DNA of 64,000 nucleotides from Rutidosis leptorrhynchoides (taxonomy: Eukaryota; Streptophyta; Magnoliopsida; Asterales; Asteraceae), in NCBI RefSeq assembly GCF_046630445.1, contig NC_092333.1, positions 707,077,001 to 707,141,000 of the forward strand, given 5' to 3'. The notes beneath the pieces were generated by a model, which saw only the letters and a program-made list of their open reading frames with translations, made no database searches and was not told the DNA's origin. Below, in pieces: positions 1-13,710 of this stretch; the stretch's first letter is position 1, and the number at the start of each line of letters is the position of its first letter. The position numbers were made by a program, and so were the translations under genes.

Positions 1-845
1 TTAGTTTAACATAAATAATCATTTCCATTATTTTAATAGACCACAAGATTTTCATTTTCAGTTCTCATAAATAAACGTCCCATGCATAGTGACAAAAATA
101 ATCATTCATATGGATTGAACACCTGGTAACCGACATTAACAAGATGCATATAAGAATATCCTCTATCATTCCAGAAAATCCTTCGGACATGATAAAAACA
201 AATTCGAAGTACTAAAGCATCCGGTACTTTGGATGGGGTTCGTTAGGCCCAATAGATCTATCTTTAGGATTCGCATCAATTAGTAGATCAGTTTACTAAT
301 TCTTAGGTTACCAAGCAAAAAGGGGCATATTCGGCTTCGATCATTCACCCATATAATGTAGTTTTGATTACTTGTGTCTATTTCGTAAAACAGTTATAAA
401 AAGCGCATGTATTCTCAGTCCCAAAAATATATATTGCAAAAGCATTTAAAAAGGGGGTAATGAAACTCACCTAATGTATTTTGTAGTAAAAATACATATG
501 ACGACATTTAACAAGTGTAGGGCTGGCCTCGGATTCACGAACCTATATCATTTATATATTTATTAACACATATAATTGTAATCAAATAAGTTCATATATT
601 ATATCTTAAATTATATATAATACGTATTTAATTTGTATATATTTAAAATAGTTAATATTTACATAGTTTAATATTATATTTAAAATCAATAATTTGTTAT
701 ATGTAATTATTTATATAAATAATCTTAATATATATAATTATATGTAATATTATGATAGTTGTAATATATGTACTCTTATATAGAAAAATATTTATTTGTT
801 ATAATAATATTGTTAATATAAAAGTTGTAATCATAATAATAATAT

Positions 846-962
<117 letters not shown>

Positions 963-1030
963 TAATAATGATAAAAATAATAATAATGATAAGTAAATAA
1001 ATTAAATAACTACCTCAAAGATGTAGTCCT

Positions 1031-1110
1031 AAAAAAAATTGTCCAAGTCCGGGTTTGAACCCGCGACGTCCCGTTAACCCGAAACTCCCCCAAACTACTG
1101 CTCCGTTACT
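1031..1110 (-). other. tRNA-like relic (Pol III B-box and T-run) in the LTR of D
   Basis: On the minus strand GGTTCAAACCC (+ 1051-1061) fits a tRNA B box and is followed, 12 bases on, by a run of eight T (+ 1031-1038). The order tRNA-like block, T-run, 'gaggtagttattta', ATT repeat matches the LTR of A at 4117-4280, so the two are homologous. A clear A box is not seen here. Confidence 0.45.
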
Positions 1111-3565
1111 TATATTCTGTTTTAACTCATACCTTTTATTCTGTTAACTTTTTATTATCATAATTCTATTTCCTAATTAATAACATCAACCCAATATCAT
1201 CATAATACGATCGAACATCATCATCATCTTATACATGTATCATCATCATCATGAAGTATCATCATTATCATCGCCACCCTAACTATATCATCGTCATAAT
1301 CATGTAACATCTAATCATAATCATCATCATTGACCTCATTCACATATCAACGAATCATCCTAATATATACACATATATCATCGTTATTATTATTATTTTC
1401 ATATTCATTATCGTTAGTCATAATTATATTCATATCGTAACATCATCATCCTATATCATCATCATATCTAATTACCATCATCTTCATCGTTCGGTTAGCA
1501 TCAAATTTGATCATCATTATCGTTTTCAAAACACCACTATCAAAATCGTGATTCACCCTCATCATGGAAACGTCTCAACATTTTTCATCTCAATACTCGT
1601 TATGATACGTAACTGGTACAGCTGCAATAGCAGCCATCTAATCCGAGCACACAGAAAGGGAAACGGCAACAACGGCCCTCTTTTGCCTTGGCCCAAATGG
1701 AAAACTAACTTATAGCCCAATTTGATTTCTATGCTATTGGCCCAACATACCAAAACAATATCCATGAACAATTTAAAAGGGTACCGTTTATCTTAAAGAA
1801 AAATACAACAACGAATTTGGATTGGAAAGGTGAATTGAAGGTAACGAATAAATAACACAGTTGGTGGGGTATTTTCTTCAATCATTCACTCCATTATCAT
1901 TATACCCGACGGCGTCATCATCATAAATACTTTTGTTTCACAGTTTAAAAGAACAGCAATTATAGATGGTTAGGTGATGCTTCGGTGGTGTTTGTCCACG
2001 AAGATGAGCAGTTGTAAAAACAAATGGGGTTTTTAATCATAACATAAACTTTACCTAATCCCTTCAAAGAAAAAGACACATCCCTTTATTCCTACACCTT
2101 TGTTTTTGGTAGGCCATCAAGGAACCATTCAGCAATCATTTGTTTCACTAGTGCAGGTATACTGTAATAGGATCAAGTAATAGCAGTTTTGTTGGTGGGT
2201 CTTCGATGGAATACAGTAAATCAATTGATGGGGGTTGTGTGGGTTTGAAACTATACGGAAACAAAATTAATCAAGTGAGTTTTTAGAAGGTTTAATCGAA
2301 ACTGGAATGGGAAAAAGAATATAGAAGCAGGTAACATACATAGTTGATTGTGATGGATATGGAGATAGAAGGGATGGTGATCAAAGTGGGTTTGATGATG
2401 GTAGGTCCTAAAGAGAGTGATAGTGAATCGAGGGTATTTTAGCTTGATGTTTTGCGTTGGTTAAAATAAAGATAGAAACAGCGTAATAGTTCGAATATAT
2501 ATGTGATAGGTTTGTGGTTTGGGTCTTGATTTAACTCGTACAGGAAGTAATAACTAACACTGTGGAAGGTTGAGTTTAGTGGGTTTAATCGATTAAAACA
2601 GGAAGTGATTGTGAAGAAAGATGGTGGTTGGCGATGGTTGCTTACATGGTGAAGATAGGAGAGGGAGAGAGAGATATGGTAGTCGATGTTTGAGGTGATA
2701 TTCAAGGTGGTGATGGGTGTCATATGTAAGAATATATATGCATGTATATATTGAGATTGTTAGAGAGTTTAGGTGAAGAAGTTCAAAATAAGATTAGTAA
2801 TCGAATAACAAGAAATGGGTGTGGTGAGTGAATCAAACGGCGAAGGTGATATTGATGTAAATTACATATAGATAATTGAGCAGAGAGTGAATAAATTGAG
2901 ATATTATGTGGTGTAAGTTGATGTAAATATACTTACATCAATAATTAGTAAGGAATTAGTCAAAAGGAGAAAGCACTAATTCAATTATATGACATCAAGA
3001 AATAGTATTGAATGTCCGTGAGTAAACAGATGAGTGAGGTTCACAAACAAAACCAAAAGTAGGAATAGATAGATGGTAGGGACCTTGATAATGCTAAAGA
3101 AGATTACTTATTTAAAAGAAGATACGGTGGATAGAATTTGAAATTGAATTATCGTACTTCTTCAAGGAAATAATATTTGATGCATTGAAGTTCACATGAA
3201 TGAGCTTGAGACAACAGATATGTATATTAAACTTAAGATACTAGCTATAATAACAAAAATATAAATTTATAACTTTATAATTAAAGCTATAAGTAAGAAG
3301 TACGTATATGAAGAAGTAGATGCAGATTCTTTCAAATTAAATTTAGATGTTTGGTTATGTGATTTCTCTTTTGAAAGTTCTCTGTCTTTAAAGTAGGAGT
3401 AACTAATAATAAAATAATATAATAAACTACAATATATATATATAGAAGCTCATTTAGGCTCGCGAGCTTATACGAGCTCGGCATATGAAGCTCGAGTTAA
3501 ATTTATTTAATATCTATCGAATGACAAACGAGTGTTACTATCGTTTACTAAATAAATTCGAAACC

Positions 3566-3568
<3 letters not shown>

Positions 3569-3613
<45 letters not shown>
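3569..3613 (+). repeat. (TA)n microsatellite
   Basis: Uninterrupted TA dinucleotide tract in the AT-rich start of the D LTR. Confidence 0.95.
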
Positions 3614-3618
<5 letters not shown>

Positions 3619-4116
3619 ATATTTCATTTATATATATAGATATGTTCAATAATAGTCATTATATATTATTTTATTTTACAATATTATTTCTAACTATTAA
3701 ATGGTATATTATTTCCCATTATATTTCAAATTATTATATATATTTATATATTTAAATATATATGTACATATTTACAAGTAATTGTTCGTGAATCGTCAGG
3801 AACAGTCGAAGGTCAATTGAATATATGAACATCGTTCCAAAATTTTTGAGACCCAACATTACAGACTTTGCTTATCGTGTCGGAAACATATAAAGATTAA
3901 GTTTAAATTTGATCGAAAATTTCCGGGTCGTCACAGTTAAATTAAAATCACAGTTATAAGTTGTTTTCTGTTTCAATTGAAGCACCTAAATCGTTAGTCA
4001 ATTAGTTTGTTATGGTTGGTTATACCTGGTCGATAAATTGAAGAAGAAGAAGGAAATCACAGAATACGGGTTATATGTTTTGGGAAGGGAAATAAAATCG
4101 GAAAAATAGATTTGGA

Positions 4117-4185
4117 AGGATGGTTTAGCGTGTTTGCGGGTTAGCGAGAGGTTGAGGGTTCGAGTCCCGTTCTTGACATTTTTTT
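4117..4185 (+). other. tRNA-like Pol III promoter module in the A 5' LTR
   Basis: TGGTTTAGCGT (4121-4131) fits 10 of 11 positions of the plant A-box consensus TRGYNNARNNG. GGTTCGAGTCC (4157-4167) is a perfect B box. A run of seven T (4179-4185), a Pol III terminator signal, follows. The sense-strand block looks like a tRNA-derived insertion. The same module, with small changes, is at 11539-11607 in the 3' LTR. Whether it is transcribed is unknown. Confidence 0.6.
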
Positions 4186-4212
4186 AAACAAGCTCTTAAG
4201 GTAGTTTTATTT

Positions 4213-4226
4213 ACTTCTACTACTAC

Positions 4227-4280
<54 letters not shown>
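4213..4280 (+). repeat. (ACT/ATT)n microsatellite
   Basis: Starts with a few CTA/ACT units, then pure ATT, and ends at 'aacatttttattagc'. At the same place in the 3' LTR (11635-11650) there is only a short act/gct run. Confidence 0.9.
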
Positions 4281-4284
<4 letters not shown>

Positions 4285-4530
4285 ATTTTTATTAGCTTAT
4301 TATTTATAATTAACATTATTATTATAATTAATTTTATCATTGTTATTAATCTTATTATTATAAAATTTTATAATTATGGTATTATTATTACTATACTAAA
4401 ATGAATATTCTTATTATCAAAATTACTATTATCATTATAATTATTAATATGACTATTTTTATTAGTATTATTATTAAAAAGTATTATCATTATTATCATT
4501 TTTACAAAAATTATTATTTTTGCTATCATC

Positions 4531-4650
<120 letters not shown>

Positions 4651-4775
4651 TTAAAAACCTTATTATGATTATTATCATTTTTACTACTAGTATTATTATT
4701 GTTATTATAAAATAATACAACTCTTTATTCATTATCATTATTAAAATCATTTTTTCAAACAAATACTTATACATA

Positions 4776-4777
<2 letters not shown>

Positions 4778-4867
<90 letters not shown>
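4778..4867 (+). repeat. (TA)n microsatellite
   Basis: About 90 bases of TA repeat. The 3' LTR of the same element has only 'aaatatataac' here (about 12927), so the tract expanded after insertion or differs by slippage. Confidence 0.95.
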
Positions 4868-4869
<2 letters not shown>

Positions 4870-5724
4870 CATGTGAAATAATATAAATAAACTTATTCGA
4901 TTACAAGTATATGTGTTAATATATATACTGGATATAGGTTCGTGAATCCGAGGTCAAACTCTGCACTTGTTCAGTGCCGTCAAACGCATAATTACTACAA
5001 ACTATTGTATCGTGAGTTTCATTTGCTCCCTTTTTATCTATATTTTTGGGCTGAGAATACATGTACTATTTTTATAACTGATAGACACAAGTACAAACTA
5101 TTATGCGACCAACATGAGTACTTTTATTGTGTTCATTTAAAACATGCAAAAACCCTGCTTTGTAATATCATTAATTGCTAGATAATGAAGAGGCAAACGG
5201 AATTATTATAAATAACGCTATTGGGAGTAACGTCCCGCACTGTTGACCTCAGGTCAATTGGTGGTATAATAATGATCTCGACAATTACATATGTATTGTT
5301 ACGGGGTAAAATCGTTTAGTTTTGATATTATACGCGCATGGCATACTTTTGATATACATGATATATCGACTTTTATTGTATTAAATTTTGTGATCTATTA
5401 CTGAAATCATTATTTATGACAAACCTATGAACTCACTCAACCTCGTGTTGACTTTTTAAGCATGTTTATTCTCAGGTACTTAAATATTGTTTCCGCTGTA
5501 TATCTGCTGCTTTGATGATGATTTCTTGCCATGCTTCGAGTCTTCATGCATTACTTACCAATTCATTTAAAAACATTTAATGCTCTAAATACAATGTAAT
5601 CTATTTATCTTCCGATGCAAAAACTCAATAAAACGTCTCATATAGAGTCGTTCTCGTTTATACAACTGTGATTTGATATAATTAGTCACAAATACCCAGG
5701 CCCTATTTGGGGGTGTGACAGAAA

Positions 5725-5736
5725 TGGTATGAGAGT
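5725..5736 (+). other. Primer-binding site of element A (decayed)
   Basis: TGGTATGAGAGT lies 4 bases after the LTR end and differs by two bases from TGGTATCAGAGC, the complement of plant initiator tRNA-Met that is found intact in elements B and E1. Confidence 0.7.
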
Positions 5737-6440
5737 AGTATTGTTGTAGAGAACCAGGATTGCATTTTATGTGTGCCTTATAAATTAGGTACCTTAGCAA
5801 TGTAGGACTACAATTTTCCTTGACCATAGTGCCTTTAATTGTTGCCTTTAATTGATAAATGCTACACTATACTTTAGAAACTATGCTTATTAAATTCTTT
5901 AATCTTCCTTAGAATGTAAAGCCAATCTAAGAACTCTGCTCACTCTCCTAAGTACTATCCAATTCCGCCACCATATTTAAATGCGACACCATGATTTCTG
6001 AAATTCTCGACATTCCTTTGTCATCTATCATGGTTTTGTGTATTACATATGTATTACATGAAATGTTATCCATGATTCTTGAAATCTCTACTATTCATAT
6101 TCATTACTTTTAAATCTTTGCATTCTCTTTATTTTTGATAATTAAACTTTCTTGACGAGTGGCGTCTACGAAACTCTAGAATGGAAGGGTTTGGATTACC
6201 GTTTTAAAGGATCCTATAGCTCAAGCCCCTAGACCCGAATAGGCCATTGCGAATTGAAAGTCTTTAATCGAAAGATTATCTGATTTCTTACTTATCATTT
6301 TTATCTCAACACATCATACTGCAATTATTGCATAAATGAAGTATAGACACATCATATCTTATCTTATCTTATCATATCTATCCCAATAGACCTTGTCTAA
6401 CACTTTTCCTAAATTTTCTCCATAAATTACGGAAATCTTT

Positions 6441-6932
6441 TTGCTATATATACGTATTCGAGGAGACGAAGGTATCATTCAATATTCAACACCCATTTCA
6501 TATCAAAAACCCTTTATTCAATCATATAATATGGATTTCTCATCTGATTCCTCGAGCTCCATAGGCAGCATAACCGGAACGAATAAACCAATTAGTCATC
6601 ATCTATTCTGGATGAATTGGGGATGGGTTCGTAGCCGACTCAATCAATGGAGGCGAGAAGAAGGAGATCCCTTCCGCTCATCAAATTTCCCTATTGGCGA
6701 AGAACCTGAAGCACTTATCGGCGAACCAATCCGGAACACCGTTTTTACCCTCATTTCCATGATATCCCGCCACGAGTATATAATATCTAGAATTCTAGAT
6801 CTTATTCATCCACTTGTCCGAACCGGCAATAATCCCAGAATAATAGAAGAAGTCAACGAGCTTGGTGCTCGAGTAGTGGCTCTGGAGAATATGGTGCAAA
6901 ATCTAAGAGCATCAGCAGCACCAGTAGCATAA
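6441..6932 (+). CDS. Unrecognised 163-codon ORF in the leader of element A
   Basis: Open frame with possible starts at 6441 and at 6531 (MDFSSDSSSS). The second start gives about 133 residues and looks more natural, because it opens with a Ser/Asp-rich segment like those starting the leader ORFs of elements C (22217) and E1 (26117). The middle is Trp/Arg-rich (WMNWGWVRSRLNQWRRE). The last 35 residues (EEVNELGARVVALENMVQNL) have hydrophobic spacing suggestive of a short coiled coil. It lies where E1 has its acidic ORF, between PBS and gag. I do not recognise a domain. It may be the N-terminal part of a Gag-like protein or a leader protein of this element lineage. It ends in a GCA/CAG triplet tract, so its C-terminus may have been lost by repeat slippage. 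Confidence 0.45.
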   Translation: MLYIRIRGDEGIIQYSTPISYQKPFIQSYNMDFSSDSSSSIGSITGTNKPISHHLFWMNWGWVRSRLNQWRREEGDPFRSSNFPIGEEPEALIGEPIRNTVFTLISMISRHEYIISRILDLIHPLVRTGNNPRIIEEVNELGARVVALENMVQNLRASAAPVA

Positions 6933-7095
6933 CCAGCAGTACCATCAGTACCATCAGTACCACCAACATCACCGACACCACAAGCACTGTAAGCACCATC
7001 AGCATCACCACCAACAGCATCAGCACCACCAACAACAACATCTGCATCCCACGTCTTAACATCATACTCGGTACCTCAAACATCAACATCATATG
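6905..7095 (+). repeat. Degenerate CAC/CAG/CAT triplet tract
   Basis: Three-base periodic run of ACC, AGC and ATC units following the 163-codon ORF. Both strands give low-complexity frames (the minus-strand 85-codon frame at 6853-7110 is one), which I treat as artefacts of the repeat. Confidence 0.7.
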
Positions 7096-7170
7096 CCCCA
7101 TAGATACCAAGGAATATTAGTAATAATAAGTTAAGATGTATTGACTCATTTTTCCTGAAGAATTATATAT

Positions 7171-7172
7171 GT

Positions 7173-7252
<80 letters not shown>
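7171..7252 (+). repeat. (TA)n microsatellite
   Basis: About 80 bases of pure TA repeat in the internal region of A. Confidence 0.95.
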
Positions 7253-7255
<3 letters not shown>

Positions 7256-7442
7256 TTTGGAACAATAAGAAATCTTTTTGTACTAAGACATTACGTGTGA
7301 ATCTTAACTAGTACTACTTGGTTAATTCATATCACTAATATGCTATGATGTACATCCTTCATTAATGACTTAACAATTGTTAATCACTGCTGTCGCACAA
7401 TAAACTCCATTTCATAATAAACTAAGTGTATTATTCGAATAC

Positions 7443-7724
7443 ATGTTTGATTGTATACTTTCATTTTTGATGTACTCGAAACTTTTTAGAAAAACATTAT
7501 TCGTGCCTTGCGAAGTTCACAAGAATTCCACGAGCAGCAACATCGTATACAGAGGTATATCAATAACAATGAATGATGGAGTATTGATTCATAACTTCAT
7601 TAAAGAAATATTCCGTGACGATTATGTAATCTCCAAAGTTTTGAAGATTATTTATTCTCGTTTCAACCGTAAATCAAATGAGTTTAATATTATAGTAACT
7701 CATTACATCCATGATTACATCTAA
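7443..7724 (+). CDS. Hypothetical 93-codon ORF in element A
   Basis: Open frame of 93 codons in AT-rich DNA, with a mixed amino-acid make-up rather than simple repeat (segments FIKEIFRDDYVISKVLKI and YSRFNRKSNEFNII). It precedes a copy of the AACGGGTAGGT motif at 7809, in the position the F-box ORF holds in E1 (motif at 27740). I see no homology to that F-box protein and no known domain. It may be the remnant of a second leader ORF of A or a chance frame. Confidence 0.25.
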   Translation: MFDCILSFLMYSKLFRKTLFVPCEVHKNSTSSNIVYRGISITMNDGVLIHNFIKEIFRDDYVISKVLKIIYSRFNRKSNEFNIIVTHYIHDYI

Positions 7725-8180
7725 AAGAAAATATATATGTACGTATATTTTCATAAAGATTGTAATTAAATATTCTGTTGTACAAACTGTTGATGATGAA
7801 AATATTTTAACGGGTAGGTAATACCCAAGAAATATTTAAATTTTACATTAATATGTTACACCGTACATCCTTCAATTCTGATTCAACAAGTCATTAACTA
7901 TACTACCTACATCCACAGATATATGTAGCTGCTCACCAAAGAACAATAATTTCATACAAATCCAATTACATATAACAGATGACATCACTCTTAGATCCCT
8001 ACATCTTTCAAAGCTATACTTTGACTTCAAAACTGTGCTAGAACATCACCTCTATTCATAAAACTCAGAAAAATATTCATGTCGTTCAAAATTCTAGAAC
8101 ATCATATGTATATTGACGATTACCATCTGCGTTCAAACTCTTCAAAATTCTTGAACACACCTCGGATTGATAACCAATGA

Positions 8181-8402
8181 TTTAGATATGTTAACGTTGT
8201 GAATGCTAATGAAGCAGCAAAAGCTATAGATGGTCTTAATGGCCAAAAGCTTGATAATAAAGAAAAAAAAAGTGTTGGAAAAGCTCAAAAGAAAATCTGG
8301 TATTGAAAAACGGATTGAGCAAAACATAAAGGAAGCTGTGGATAAATCACAAAGACTAAACCTGTATTCAAAGAATCTAGATGATTCAGTATCTGCTGAA
8401 AT
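8181..8402 (+). pseudogene. Relic of a poly(A)-binding protein gene (end of RRM3 to start of RRM4) inside element A
   Basis: Reading from 8181, one frame gives NANEAAKAIDGLNGQKLDNK and, 3 codons on, VGKAQKK. After one extra A near 8293 the next frame gives EQNIKEAVDKSQRLNLYSKNLDDSVS. This is the order seen in plant PABPs: the end of RRM3 (alternating A/K and LNG), the linker with xGxAQKKxE and EQxxKEAxDK, then the RNP2-like start of RRM4 (NLYxKNLDxS). No intron is seen across the fragment. The flanks do not match PABP. Known of the family: PABPs bind poly(A) tails through four RRMs. Inferred: a host mRNA or gene fragment was captured by an ancestor of A and has since decayed (one frameshift, a downstream stop at 8434). 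Confidence 0.8.
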
Positions 8403-9867
8403 CATTATCAATTACCCTGATCCTTACTTATCTTAAATCCTTATAGAAGAATTTTCTTCATTATCCTTCGATTTTAGAAATTCTAAGATATCATCGTATC
8501 TTTCAGTATAAATATCCTCAATATTTCTGAAGATATCTTCATAACGATTCTTGTCCGCAATTAATTATCTCTTTGCGATATCTTTATTACATCATAAAGT
8601 AAACTGTTTAAGTTTCTATATTTTGTAAAATTCGAGTTTAAATTATGAATGATTTTTGAAAAGTGTCGAGAATTGAAGCATGAGTTAGTAAAAATATAAT
8701 GACGTCAGGCCAACGTGATTATATTACAGTAAGTCATGCTAAATTTTTAATGGAAGAAGATGATTCATAGACTTTATAAATCATCATTTTCCATGTTACA
8801 CGACTCTTACATTCTACTTAACCTCTGAACATATCAAGAAAATATAATCTTGATAGTTCTTTCCTCAGTAATTTTGGTAATTTAACAAATCAAATTGTGA
8901 TATTACGTTCCTTTCTGCTTAGAACATTAGGTTCATATGAAACTTCATACCTACGAATTCTGGACCATTATTCGCTTTACTTAAATTCGAGAAGAGAAAG
9001 CAAGAGCATGGAACTCCGAAATATAAAGAAAAATATAAAACCCGATAACAACACCGAAATTACAAACCGTGTATATCAATGCGTATAGCAATATAAAAAC
9101 ACGGGAGAACTAAAAACACTATAAATCCAAGAGCATAGTAGAAGTAAACAGATTCCTCTGGTGATAAATGAAAAAGTAGAATGATTGTATATATGGTCAA
9201 TATAATAACAAGGATCAATACGGGATTAAGCATTTCCTTAATCTTTTAGAATTATGATTTGAGGAAGAAAGTATAGAAGTGGTGAAGATAATGAAACGGA
9301 AGAAGCTAATTTATAGCGAAATTCCAGGCACAACAATCGAGACAATTTACCGCATTTAATCAAAGAAAATCCTAATTTCCTTAATTACCGGATAATCAAA
9401 TCTTATAAAGATTTCGAAGATTTATTTAAATCCCTTGAATTCCGGAAATCAACTTTAGCTATGTCAAAAGTTAAGATGAACATTTAATTTCCTCATTTCA
9501 CTCTTTTGTGATAGCTTCGCGTATACTCTTCCTATAATCTAATTGTTTTATCCATACTATTCAAAGGTGATAAAACTCTATTTTTCAACTCATATTCATC
9601 ATTAAATATTCTTGTTGTCAACAATGACGATCTCTATCAAATTTCATGACTGTGATTTTCACGAACTCCTCTCTATTTTGTCTTTCCTAATATTGTGGCA
9701 TAACGCTCAAGGTTTAAATAAGCTCAATATTATTCATAACACATTTCATATGTACTGAAATGCTTGTTTAGCGTCATCATCTCTTCTGAGAAAACCTAAT
9801 CAATGACACTCGTGTTATTCCCTTGAATAACCTCCGCATTAATAACAAAATGCACTTCGTAAAATTT

Positions 9868-10010
9868 ATGGATCGTAAGATTTAAACGCTTGAAACAAAA
9901 CAATATTCTATCCATTGGAATTCACGCAAGGCCCCGAGTATACCTGGGAATGTGAAGACCAAATAAAACGTAAATATCCTCATCTATTTATAAACAACGC
10001 TGACTGATGG
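9868..10010 (+). pseudogene. Remnant of the pol 3' end (chromodomain-like tail) in element A
   Basis: In shifting frames the sequence resembles the E1 Gag-Pol tail: a 'MDRK' start, a KRLKQN-like stretch, then EYTWECEDQIKRKYPHLF near 9946-9990, compared with [17 protein letters not shown] in E1. It is directly followed by the 'gggacgaaattt' and 'aacgggtaggtact' blocks that precede the 3' LTR. Frameshifts and an early stop make it a pseudogene. It shows that A descends from a chromovirus-like Ty3/Gypsy element by internal loss of gag-pol. Confidence 0.75.
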
Positions 10011-11538
10011 CAACAACTAAATTTTGGGACGAAATTTCTTTTAACGGGTAGGTACTATGACAACCCGAAAATTTCCGACTAAATTTAAACCTAACTTCGA
10101 TTAGTTCCGACGACTCACGAACAATTATTCATAAATAATTATGCATTTGTATTAATTTAATATTATTATTAATATCATTTTTTATCACTAATCATTATCA
10201 TTTACAAATATTATTATTATTATTATTAATGTTATTATTATTAATAATTATAATTATTAATAACATTAATTTTATTAGTATTATCACTTTTAAGATTATT
10301 AAATATCATTATTATTATTAATACAACTTATTATTAATATTATTATTATTATTAATAGTATTATTAACATTTATAATGACTATTATCATTATTATTAATT
10401 ATAATTGTAATTATCATTTTTATTATTAATATTGTCATATTAACATTATTATCTATCATTAATAATAATAATATTATTATTAATATAATAATAATTATTA
10501 TTATTAATTCTATTATTATTATTAAAAGTATTATTATTATTAATATTATTATTAATTCTATTATTATTAGTATTAGTATTTTTATTATTAAAAAGTATTA
10601 TTATTATCATTAATATAATAATTATTATTAGTATTATTATTAATATTAATTATTAATATCAATTAAAAATAAGTTAAAAGTCAAAATATAGTACGAATCT
10701 GTTTTATTTTTTTTATTTTAACGTGACTGCCTTTAATCTTTCTTTTCTTTTTAATCGTGATTTTTTTTTTGACAATTAGGATAATACAAAAGAATAGCAG
10801 TTAGAAATCCACATGAACTTTTATTTATTTATTTTTTTTTATCTGTAATTACAAATTGACACCCACGTTTATTAATTAATCAAACATCTCAGGTGTAATC
10901 GAATCATCCTCCATTATCATTATCAGCAACTTGTGTTTCCTTGAATTAAAAAAAAAATAAGTATAAAAGGCCGACACCTCTGTTCTTAAACTCATATCAC
11001 AAAAACTCGAATTCGAAACCCATTTCAAAATCTAAAAATACAGTTTTGTTAGGATTTTTATACTCAAACTATCTGTAAAATCTCAAGTCCCAATTCTTCA
11101 AAACGAGTCTTAATTTTCGAGTCAAAGTTTCAAATTCAAAAAGTCAAACGAGTGTTCTACAATCGAATTAAAGAATTAGGTGATGTTTCTGTTCCAATTA
11201 ATGATCTCAGAAGATTTGGGGAATGATTTCCTACATAATTCATGTAGAAATCATAATCTAAAACCATTCGAATTTGAAAATCACGATTTATGTTCATAAT
11301 TATTTTTTCTCGAACAGCTGATGTTTTTCTTTTTTTTATTTTGTTTTCGGGTTTGTTAAATTAAAATCACAGTTATAAGTTGTTTTCTGTTTCAATTGAA
11401 GCACCTAAATCGTTAGTCAATTAGTTTGTTATGGTTGGATATACCTGGTCGATAAATTGAAGAAGAAGAAGAAGGAAATCCCAGAATACGGGTTATATGT
11501 TTTGGGAAGGAAAATAAAATCAGAAAAACAGATTTGGA

Positions 11539-11607
11539 AGGATGGTTTAGTGTGTTTGCGGGATAGCGAGAGGTCGAGGGTTCGAGTCCCGTTCTTGACA
11601 TTTTTTT
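11539..11607 (+). other. tRNA-like Pol III promoter module in the A 3' LTR
   Basis: A box TGGTTTAGTGT (11543-11553), perfect B box GGTTCGAGTCC (11579-11589) and seven T (11601-11607). Compared with the 5' LTR copy it has three or four substitutions, none in the B box. Confidence 0.6.
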
Positions 11608-11635
11608 AAACAAGCTCTTAAGGTAGTTTTATTTG

Positions 11636-12832
<1,197 letters not shown>

Positions 12833-13406
12833 ACTACTAGTATTATTATTGTTATTACAAAATAATACAACTCTTTATTCATTATCATTATTAAAATCAT
12901 TTTTTCAAACAAATACTTATACATAGAAATATATAACAAGTGAAATAATATATATAAACTTATTCGATTGCAAGTATATGTGTTAATATATATACTGGAT
13001 ATAGGTTCGTGAATTCGAGGTCAAACTCTGCACTTGTTCAGTGCCGTCAAACGCATAATTACTACAAACTATCGTATCGTGAGTTTCATTTGCTCCCTTT
13101 TTATCTATATTTTTGGGCTGAGAATACATGTACTATTTTTATAACTGATAGACAAAAGTACAAACTATTATGCGACCAACATGAGTACTTTTATTGTGTT
13201 CATTTGAAACATGCAAAAACCTTGCTTTGTAATATCATTAATTGCTAGATAATGAAGAGGCAAACGGAATTATTATAAATAACGCTATTGGAAGTAACGT
13301 CCCGCACTGTTGACCTCAGGTTAATTGGTGGTATAATAATGATCTCGACAATTACATATGTATTGTTACGGGGTAAAATCGTTTAGTTTTGATATTATAC
13401 GCTCAT

Positions 13407-13411
13407 GGCAT
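13407..13411 (+). other. Target-site duplication of element B (left)
   Basis: GGCAT, matched by GGCAT at 21653-21657. The uninterrupted 5' LTR of A has a single 'catggcatact' at the same place (about 5337), confirming the insertion. Confidence 0.95.
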
Positions 13412-13635
13412 TGTAACACCCGTTTTTCAGTTACACGTTATTTCGAGCGTCATTCGAAATACGAGGCATGTAAGTGTATATTTGGATCCCAAATAATGTT
13501 GGAGTTGATGTTCTAAAACCTTACCATTGGATAGTAAATCTCATTACGTTTCCAACGATATTTGATTAGTCGAAAACGGAGTTACGGTTTGAAAGTTACG
13601 ACCAAAACAAGTTCAGTTTCAGACTCAGTTCATTG

Positions 13636-13710
13636 GGACTCCGTCCAGACTTTAGGACGCCGTCCAACAATGAAGGTTAGGACGTCGTCCAAGCTTTTTG
13701 GACGCCGTCC
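13636..13710 (+). repeat. GGACGCCGTCC motif cluster, LTR start (5' LTR of B)
   Basis: Four 11-base motifs at 13636, 13655, 13680 and 13700; two are exact and two have one change (GGACTCCGTCC, GGACGTCGTCC). The motif is nearly self-complementary. A second cluster of four lies 2000 bases downstream with almost the same spacing. Same cluster in the 3' LTR at 19512-19586. Confidence 0.85.

Larger units (their letters stand above)
5721..10057 (+). mobile_element. Element A internal region (no gag-pol; non-autonomous derivative)
   Basis: 4.3 kb between the two LTRs of A. It holds one ORF of 163 codons, a triplet-rich tract, a TA repeat, a PABP gene relic and only the last 140 bases or so of a pol reading frame before the conserved pre-LTR block (AACGGGTAGGTACT at 10043-10056). 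Protease, RT, RNase H and most of integrase are absent, so A could only have moved using proteins from another element. I recognise no gene in 5740-6440, 8410-9860 or most of 7110-8180; these stretches are AT-rich. Confidence 0.75.

Noticed and set aside
4942-5181. 79-codon ORF conserved at 13009-13248
   Set aside because: Conservation is due to duplication of the LTR; no domain and no conservation in related LTRs as a frame.
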